64,000 nt of DNA from Paraglaciecola sp. 20A4. Lineage in GTDB: Bacteria > Pseudomonadota > Gammaproteobacteria > Enterobacterales > Alteromonadaceae. A model generated the notes under the pieces. The model ran no database searches and was not told where the DNA came from. It saw only the letters and a program-made list of their open reading frames with translations. The number at the start of each line of letters is the position of its first letter. Position 1 is the first letter of the stretch. Location: positions 1 through 64,000 of the forward strand of contig NZ_WTPY01000014.1 in the NCBI RefSeq assembly GCF_011378905.1, written 5' to 3'. Positions 58,145-64,000 of this stretch are shown here, in pieces. A program made the position numbers and the translations under genes.

Positions 58145-60508
58145 ATGAATATATATGTGCCTAAGAAGCAAAGCCTAATTGCACTGTCTGTGCTTTCAGC
58201 CATGTCGATGACATCACTTTCGGCCTTTTCTCAAGAAGCAGAAACCTTAGCCAACGCAAAAAAACAACAAGAAGACGTGGAATCTATCGTTGTTACTGGT
58301 CGTAGTGTTTCTTACGCAAATAGTGCTGCAACTGAAGAAATGAAAAAGCAGCAAACGCCGATGACAAGTGTTTTGTCTTTGGTTGATAACCTGCCAGGCG
58401 TATTGGTTACCGAAGGCGACCCGTTTGGCTCTGATGAGTGGTCCACAACGATTTCAATTCGTGGATTTCAGTTGAATCTAGAATCTCAGCAAATCGGTAT
58501 GACAGTCGATGGGATATCAAATGGTAACTCTAACTACGGTGGTGGCACTAAAGCTAGCCGATATATTGATACTGAAAACTTGCGTGGTATCGAAGTATCT
58601 CAGGGCACGGCTGATATCAGCTCTCGTTCAAACGAAGCCCTTGGTGGAACCATGGATTTCACGACTATTTTGCCTGCGTTAGATGAAAAACTTACTGTAA
58701 GCACAACGCTTGCTGAACATAACGCGCGTAAATTCTACGTCCGTTATGACACAGGCGAGATAGCACAAGATACGTTTGCATGGATGTCTTTATCAAGCCA
58801 GCAGAATGATGACTACATGGATGGGTCGATTACCAATAAACGTGATCACGCCGAAGGTAAAATAATCAGCACCATTGGTGAAGTTAATCTTACAGGTTAT
58901 GTTAGTTACGACGATGCAGAAGAATATACCTATCAACGTATTTACGGTTTAGCCCAGTATGAGCAAAATTCTCAATGGGATGGCCTGACTGAAGATTGGT
59001 CTGGCGTGCCATACCAAGACCAAGTGTTCCGTGAAGGTTGGGTAACAGAGCGTGAAAACTTTTTTACTTATTTAAAAGCAGACTTTGCCGTGGGCAGTGT
59101 TGATTTCAGTACCAACGTTTACTACCACGAAAATGAAGGTGCGGGCAAGTGGATCCCATATTACATCGCAGATGTGACTGATGACGGGGTAGGTAACCCA
59201 AATTCTGAGCTAGATTCATCTTCTACAGCCTTTGGTGGTGCATCTCAGGGCTTAATTTATTTTGTTAATCGCGCAGGCGAGACGCTTTCACCTATCGATG
59301 GATGTGCTAGTTCTATTGGCTTCCCTTATGGCGGCGGTGGGGCTGAAATCGACCCAGGTTGCTACGAGCAAGGCGCCATACCAGTAAGCTCAAACCGTCA
59401 TACACATTATAATAAAAAGCGTTACGGCATAAATGGTGATTTTGTATGGCATACCAGTATTTCTGATATGGAAAACGTGGTACGTGGTGGTTTCTGGTAT
59501 GAAGATTACCAACGTGACGAGTATCGTGATTGGCATAAAACCATCGATGCAGCAACGAGTGCTCGCTATGATGAGACCCCTTATTGGGTGCAATACGATC
59601 GTGAATTCCCAGTAGAAACGTTGATGTATTACGTTGAAGATGAGCTGGATGCCGGTTTTGCTAAATTCCGCTTAGGCGCAAAGCAATTTAATGTTGATGT
59701 GTCTAAAGATGATCAATTCGTTCCTGAGAACGATTTAGACATTTCATCTGATTCAGATGTGTTAATTTCGGCGGGCTTTGTGGCACCATTACCGCTAGAA
59801 GGCTTAGAACTATTCGGTGGCTATGCTGAAAACTTTGCAGCGGTAAAAGATGCTGTACTGGAGCGTGATGATACAGATATTAGCCAAGTTGAACCTGAAA
59901 CTGCGGATAATATTGACTTTGGTTTGCGTTATTCAACGCCCGGTTTTAATGCCAATATAACGTATTACAACATTAAGTTTGAAAACCGTATTACTTTTGT
60001 TAGCAATGAAAGTGTCAATGGTATCGACTTCTTAGAAGCCGCAGCTGGTGGATATGTTAACGAAGGTGGTATTGAATCTGACGGTATTGAAGCATCACTT
60101 GATTACAACATCACTGATACGTTCGGTGTGTATGTTTCATACACCAAAAATGATTCGACTTACACCGACGCAGCGTTCAGTGGGAAAACTGTAATAGGTA
60201 GCCCTGAAGACATGGCCGTCATTAGTTTTGACTATGCCAATAATGATTTTTACGCTGGTTTCAGTACTAAATACGTAGGTGAGCGTTTCTTAGACCAATT
60301 AAACACCCAAGAAACGGACTCTTACGTAGTGAGTGATTTATATGTCGGTAAAACTGCCTATGACATCGGTGGAAGCATTGAAAGCGTAGAGCTTAGCTTC
60401 ACTGTAAACAACGTATTTGACGAAGAGTATCTTGGCTCTATTGCGCCAAATGCTGGTTGGATTGGTGCACCAAGAATTGCATCATTTAATGTTAGATTCG
60501 TAATGTAA
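58145..60508 (+). CDS. TonB-dependent receptor of the bet operon
   Basis: A 787-residue TBDR. A signal peptide ends at about SAFS/QEAE (29), followed by the TonB box ESIVVTG (46-52), a plug domain (LVDNLPGVLVTEGDPFG ... ISIRGFQ) and a beta-barrel ending FNVRFVM. It starts 64 bases after the BCCT-like gene and ends at a strong terminator, so it belongs to the choline operon. The substrate may be choline, a choline ester or another quaternary amine; TonB-driven uptake of choline would be unusual because porins normally suffice. Confidence 0.85.
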   Translation: MNIYVPKKQSLIALSVLSAMSMTSLSAFSQEAETLANAKKQQEDVESIVVTGRSVSYANSAATEEMKKQQTPMTSVLSLVDNLPGVLVTEGDPFGSDEWSTTISIRGFQLNLESQQIGMTVDGISNGNSNYGGGTKASRYIDTENLRGIEVSQGTADISSRSNEALGGTMDFTTILPALDEKLTVSTTLAEHNARKFYVRYDTGEIAQDTFAWMSLSSQQNDDYMDGSITNKRDHAEGKIISTIGEVNLTGYVSYDDAEEYTYQRIYGLAQYEQNSQWDGLTEDWSGVPYQDQVFREGWVTERENFFTYLKADFAVGSVDFSTNVYYHENEGAGKWIPYYIADVTDDGVGNPNSELDSSSTAFGGASQGLIYFVNRAGETLSPIDGCASSIGFPYGGGGAEIDPGCYEQGAIPVSSNRHTHYNKKRYGINGDFVWHTSISDMENVVRGGFWYEDYQRDEYRDWHKTIDAATSARYDETPYWVQYDREFPVETLMYYVEDELDAGFAKFRLGAKQFNVDVSKDDQFVPENDLDISSDSDVLISAGFVAPLPLEGLELFGGYAENFAAVKDAVLERDDTDISQVEPETADNIDFGLRYSTPGFNANITYYNIKFENRITFVSNESVNGIDFLEAAAGGYVNEGGIESDGIEASLDYNITDTFGVYVSYTKNDSTYTDAAFSGKTVIGSPEDMAVISFDYANNDFYAGFSTKYVGERFLDQLNTQETDSYVVSDLYVGKTAYDIGGSIESVELSFTVNNVFDEEYLGSIAPNAGWIGAPRIASFNVRFVM

Positions 60509-60544
60509 CAATAGTCGCAATACGACGTAGCACAGAGTCAAAAG

Positions 60545-60580
60545 GCCATATGCAATAATACTGCATGTGGCTTTTTTTTT
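60545..60580 (+). terminator. Intrinsic terminator of the bet operon
   Basis: Arms GCCATATGCA and TGCATGTGGC (one G-T pair) around a seven-base loop are followed by nine T residues. Confidence 0.85.
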
Positions 60581-60588
60581 GCTTTTAT

Positions 60589-60616
60589 AAAAAGCAAAAA
60601 GCAAAAAGCAAAAAGC
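60589..60616. repeat. Four tandem copies of AAAAAGC
   Basis: A perfect heptanucleotide repeat directly after the bet terminator. It is likely a slippage product and may vary in copy number among strains. Confidence 0.8.
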
Positions 60617-60617
60617 A

Positions 60618-60926
60618 TTAAATCCGTTCTGATATCACCATACAGAATACCCGCTTAACCCAAATTAGTATTAAAAATGGCATTGCTTCGAATACGTCGG
60701 TGACCAGTCCTAAAAATAAAATATCATCTAATTTTAAACCCATAGATCGTGAGCACTTAAACAAGGAATCGCCGAGTCTTGACGCTATCTGAATGAGTTT
60801 AGGGTTACTACGAATTTTGGTTATTTTAATGTAGTTATGGACTACCCAATGAGGGAATTTATCAGAATATAAACTATGCTTTGAACACCAGATTAAAAAA
60901 ATATTCAGTATAATAAAATTACCTCG
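60618..60926 (-). pseudogene. Open minus-strand frame, possible membrane protein remnant
   Basis: A stop-free frame of about 102 codons on the minus strand. It contains PKLIQIASRLGDSLFKCSRS and, from an ATG 41 codons before the end, MGLKLDDILFLGLVTDVFEA followed by a hydrophobic stretch. No ribosome site or early ATG is present and no family was recognised. It may be the tail of a decayed gene or a chance open frame. Otherwise the 476-base gap holds only the bet terminator, the AAAAAGC repeat and the promoter of the LuxR-type gene. Confidence 0.3.
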
Positions 60927-60984
60927 TTAGACGCGAGGTGTTGCAGTAGGACGTAAACTGATAAAACATAAAGAATTAGCCAGA

Positions 60985-61632
60985 ATGGATATCGAATTAA
61001 GTCTTATCATCGAAAGTAGAATTTACCGCGAAGTTATCTCCAGTCACCTTAATTCCGGCAAGGGAATTAAAGTTGCGAATACCTACAGCTCTAGCAAGCA
61101 AGCTATTAGAACGATTGATCAATGTTCCACTGATATTGCAATAATAGATGGCAGCATCAATGATGTGCTGCTGCTAATCACCACTATCAAAGAAGTCCAG
61201 CCTTTAACGAAAATCGTATTAATTACTTCTTCCTTTGAAATGACATTACCGGGTGAGTATATTGCTTTAGGGGTCGAAGGTATCATCACGAATAGCGATG
61301 GTGTGGACGACTTAAAAAATTGTATAGCAACGGTTTACTCTGGGCATTTGTGTTACCCCAAAGAAATAGCTAATTTGTTCCGGAGTAATATTTCGAGCGT
61401 CCGGGAGATAGGGACTCAAATTTATGACGGTCGCCCAGTGTTGACACGCAGACAATCGATCGTCATGCAGTTGATCGCAATAGGACTTTCTAACAAAGAG
61501 ATTGCTCGAAGGTTGAATATTGAGTTATCTACCGTAAAAAATCATGTACATCAAATCCTTGAGCGCATGCACGTTAAGAGTCGTTCTGAAGCGGCTGCAC
61601 GCTATAGTGTCAACGGTCACCCATCACACTAA
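60985..61632 (+). CDS. LuxR/NarL-type response regulator with degenerate receiver
   Basis: A 215-residue regulator. The N-terminal half resembles a receiver domain with Asp55 in the phosphoacceptor position (IAIIDGSIND), but the paired acidic residues are reduced to Glu10-Ser11, and the conserved lysine is Asn103 (GIITNSDG). The C-terminal LuxR HTH (LTRRQSIVMQLIAIGLSNKE, about 153-172, to ~205) is intact. It may work without phosphorylation. No histidine kinase is adjacent. It is 320 bases upstream of the tail-like operon and probably controls it. Confidence 0.8.
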   Translation: MDIELSLIIESRIYREVISSHLNSGKGIKVANTYSSSKQAIRTIDQCSTDIAIIDGSINDVLLLITTIKEVQPLTKIVLITSSFEMTLPGEYIALGVEGIITNSDGVDDLKNCIATVYSGHLCYPKEIANLFRSNISSVREIGTQIYDGRPVLTRRQSIVMQLIAIGLSNKEIARRLNIELSTVKNHVHQILERMHVKSRSEAAARYSVNGHPSH

Positions 61633-61953
61633 TTTTCATCCCTCGCGACCTCACTAACGCTATCGATAAATAAACATTATTTTGCCATATTTCTGAGCAT
61701 GTAAAAGTTAATTCATATAGATCTAAAGGTTCATAAATCCTATATCTTCGTTTTAGTTATAGATCTTATTGTAGTCTGTTTTATTCATGTCGTGATCCAC
61801 TGCCATCCGCTAGTTTTATTACTCAGGTAATGATTCGGTGTAAAAGCTGACAAAGATTGCACAGTACAACTGGGGTGATGAAATTAGCCATCTCAGGTGC
61901 ATATTTGAAGGAACACGACGGATAAATATAAACGGATTTATAGGGAGATTGGC
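61633..61953. other. Intergenic region upstream of the tail-like operon
   Basis: About 320 AT-rich bases with no gene seen; it presumably carries the promoter of the downstream operon and the site bound by the adjacent LuxR-type regulator. No symmetric operator was identified. Confidence 0.4.
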
Positions 61954-62559
61954 ATGCTAATCAAACCCATGATCAATGGTTGGGAAATACCCAGAATTTC
62001 TAATATCCAATCGCAGGAGTCTCGTCGATTATTGAGATTGCCCGTGCCTGGGTTATCTGGAGATTTACACCAAGATCTGGGGCGTGGGGCTTTGGTGGTC
62101 GATATTAGTGGCTCTTTGTATGGCGACGAGGCTCGGGATGAGTTTCTTACCGAAAATGTTAGAAAGGCATTTCTTGAAGCCCAGCCGGTAGATTTCGTTG
62201 CTGATATTGTAAATGAGTCAGAATTGGAACAAGTCATTATTGAAACATTGAGCTTGGAAGAAAATGCTGATTACCCAGGACAATTCTTTTATTTCATACG
62301 TTTGCGAGAATACACTGAGCCACCTGAACCCGCTAGCCCAGGTTTAGGTTTAGTCGCCCCTGACCTTAGTTTAGATATTGAGTTGGGACTTGACCTGCTT
62401 GATTTACCCGGATTACTTGTACCTCTGCCTGATATTGGCGATTTATTACAGCCTATTGAACCCGCGGCACAAACCTTAAAAGACGTACTCGCAGGTGCAG
62501 CGGATTTGTTTACGCCACTAGAATCCTTATTTGACTCACCTCCAGCCGGAGGGGACTAA
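61954..62559 (+). CDS. Phage baseplate/DNA-circularisation-like protein, putative
   Basis: A 201-residue protein with a GGGAGA ribosome site. Residues about 24-100 (RRLLRLPVPGLSGDLHQDLG, GSLYGDEARDEF, ending in LREYTEPPEP at about 126) resemble the N-terminal domain of Mu-like DNA circularisation proteins and baseplate hub components, where LPxPG... and DLGR-type strands recur. The C-terminal third is Leu/Pro/Asp-rich, of low complexity. The resemblance was noted by eye. It starts an operon with the long helical protein that follows one base later. Confidence 0.5.
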   Translation: MLIKPMINGWEIPRISNIQSQESRRLLRLPVPGLSGDLHQDLGRGALVVDISGSLYGDEARDEFLTENVRKAFLEAQPVDFVADIVNESELEQVIIETLSLEENADYPGQFFYFIRLREYTEPPEPASPGLGLVAPDLSLDIELGLDLLDLPGLLVPLPDIGDLLQPIEPAAQTLKDVLAGAADLFTPLESLFDSPPAGGD

Positions 62560-62560
62560 C

Positions 62561-64000
62561 ATGGGTCTAAGCATTGAATTAAGCGCTAAATTGGATACCA
62601 GTGGCCCTTTACTTAATTTAGAAGGCAATATTACTGCGTCTTTAAACGATTTAGACATGGTTAGTATTCCAGATATTAGTGGCCAATTTTCAATCGCATC
62701 GCGCAACAATGAAAGCATCGATTTATCGCTTATTACACAAGGAGTTCAGCAAGTACTGAGCAATCTTAGCCCCGTCGTTAGTCATTTATCGGGTTCAGTC
62801 AATGTGGAATCCATCAGTAAAATAGTCGATTTGGCAAAGCAACTAAATGAATTAGATATCTCAAACAGTCTGGAGAAACTTCAAGCTGAGTTTGAAATTG
62901 GTTTAGCGGGTAACGAAGATTTTCTGGCTAAGCTAAGCAAGCTATCAGAATTGATGGAAGGAAACTTAAGTATTCAGTCAGCCAAGGCGTTTATCGAAAG
63001 CCTTGCCGACATTACTGGCAGTAACATCGATATAAATCAGTTTAAGATGGCGGATTTATTGCCGGCTTTTGATTCCATCGTTAAGCTCATTGGCAATTTA
63101 ATGAGCGTGTGGAATCGTCTTGAAGAAGGCGAAAAATTAGCTAAGGTGATTCAAGCTCAACTTGACCACGAACGCATTAATGCATCAATCGACTTTATAG
63201 AAAAACAATTAGGGGCCGGCAGCGTAGCTCCCTTAGTTGATTTTTTACAGCAGTTAGATATCAACGATGAAAACCAAGTAACTGCCGCTAAGCAGGCGAT
63301 CGCCAACGTAAAATTATCGGTTAATGGTTTGCACGATGCCATTGCCGAAGGCATGGCTTTTGGCGAAGCAACTTTAGTACAGTTAAACCCCGGTGATGTA
63401 AAGTTATCGATTCAAAAATCAGCGCTTGAATTAGGTAACCTTAATATCAGTCAGTTAGAAGATTTAGTTCAACAACTGGCTGATCAATTACAGCCGTTAT
63501 TTATGGTGGATTTTGCTCAAGCGCCGATCGAAACGTTAGACGGGTGGTTAACGCTATTAGAAGGTAAAACAGCCGAAGTGGCACAAGGTATTACTGCCTT
63601 TGACATTGACGCTTTAATGTCACCGATTCATCAAGCACTGGAAGTGGTGTTAGACGTTCCAACCGCATTAAATGAAGCACTGCAAACACTAAAATTAGAA
63701 TTACAGCAAGGACTAAGCAGCATTCGACAAGCAGTGGCATCTGTTCCAGTCAATGCTCTGGTCGACACTATTCAAAATGTATTAGTACCAATCACAACAG
63801 CACTCAATTTTATCAGTGAACTTATTGCGGAAATTCAAGCGGTGTTAGGAGCTGCGCTAGCATCACTTCAGGCGGCGTTGAATACTTCTGAAAACGCAGT
63901 TGATTCTGTTAAAGCTGAATTAGAGCAAGTATTCCAAACGGTCAAAAGCTATGTCGATTCGTTAGCACTTGAGAAGATAATTGGTGAAGTGGCTGAGAAA
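62561..64000 (+). CDS. Long helical protein, tape-measure-like (partial)
   Basis: A frame open for 480 codons from ATG 62561 to the window edge; the end is not seen. GGAGG precedes the ATG, and it begins one base after the baseplate-like gene stop. The sequence is alanine-, leucine- and glutamine-rich, amphipathic and helical, with a hydrophobic segment near 63770-63870, and lacks enzymatic motifs. Length and composition fit a phage tail tape measure or a structural component of a tail-like system. Function is inferred from composition and context. Confidence 0.6.
   Translation, partial: MGLSIELSAKLDTSGPLLNLEGNITASLNDLDMVSIPDISGQFSIASRNNESIDLSLITQGVQQVLSNLSPVVSHLSGSVNVESISKIVDLAKQLNELDISNSLEKLQAEFEIGLAGNEDFLAKLSKLSELMEGNLSIQSAKAFIESLADITGSNIDINQFKMADLLPAFDSIVKLIGNLMSVWNRLEEGEKLAKVIQAQLDHERINASIDFIEKQLGAGSVAPLVDFLQQLDINDENQVTAAKQAIANVKLSVNGLHDAIAEGMAFGEATLVQLNPGDVKLSIQKSALELGNLNISQLEDLVQQLADQLQPLFMVDFAQAPIETLDGWLTLLEGKTAEVAQGITAFDIDALMSPIHQALEVVLDVPTALNEALQTLKLELQQGLSSIRQAVASVPVNALVDTIQNVLVPITTALNFISELIAEIQAVLGAALASLQAALNTSENAVDSVKAELEQVFQTVKSYVDSLALEKIIGEVAEK

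Overview
The window looks like chromosomal DNA from a marine gammaproteobacterium of the Alteromonadales (Alteromonas/Glaciecola/Paraglaciecola type). This is inferred from two TonB-dependent receptors (TBDRs), a betIBA choline locus, the style of the proteins and the moderate AT content. No rRNA, tRNA, CRISPR array or intact insertion sequence was seen.

Layout. (1) 1-10.8 kb: catabolic genes. A GntR/UTRA regulator is divergent from an operon of FAD oxidase, alpha/beta hydrolase and a LeuCD-type hydro-lyase. Two inverted copies of a ~52-bp sequence resembling an IS3/IS150-family end bracket this block. Next come a class III CoA-transferase and, divergently, an HMG-CoA lyase operon with an AhpD-like protein, a GST and an MDR reductase. 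Together they suggest breakdown of a branched (di)carboxylic acid to acetyl-CoA and acetoacetate; the substrate is unknown. (2) 10.8-20.3 kb: UvrD/Rep-type helicase, EamA exporter, GST, U32 peptidase/RlhA-like protein, OsmC-like protein and two decayed loci. (3) 20.3-28.5 kb: a second, poorly characterised catabolic island (TBDR, alpha/beta hydrolase, lipocalin-like protein, VOC protein, crotonase, hotdog thioesterase, DUF1838-type secreted protein, FMN reductase). (4) 28.7-42.3 kb: EF-hand protein, patatin, CHMI-like isomerase, a periplasmic molybdenum oxidoreductase (IorAB type) with a dihaem cytochrome, a DUF6515-like protein and a SNF2 helicase. (5) 42.9-52.3 kb: a central-carbon cluster of gap, ppsA, gpmA, pfkA, pta and ackA, giving PFK glycolysis, its reversal at PEP and acetate/ATP formation. 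(6) 53.0-60.5 kb: betI-betB-betA, an unusually short BCCT-like transporter and a TBDR, forming a choline-to-betaine uptake and oxidation operon. (7) 61-64 kb: a LuxR-type regulator with a degenerate receiver domain, then the start of an operon that looks phage-tail-like (a baseplate-type protein and a long helical protein running off the window).

The best candidates for undescribed biology are the two uncharacterised catabolic islands, which share serine-less alpha/beta hydrolases; the TBDR and short BCCT attached to betIBA; and the tail-like operon at the right edge. Functions are assigned from motifs and context only; no database search was possible.
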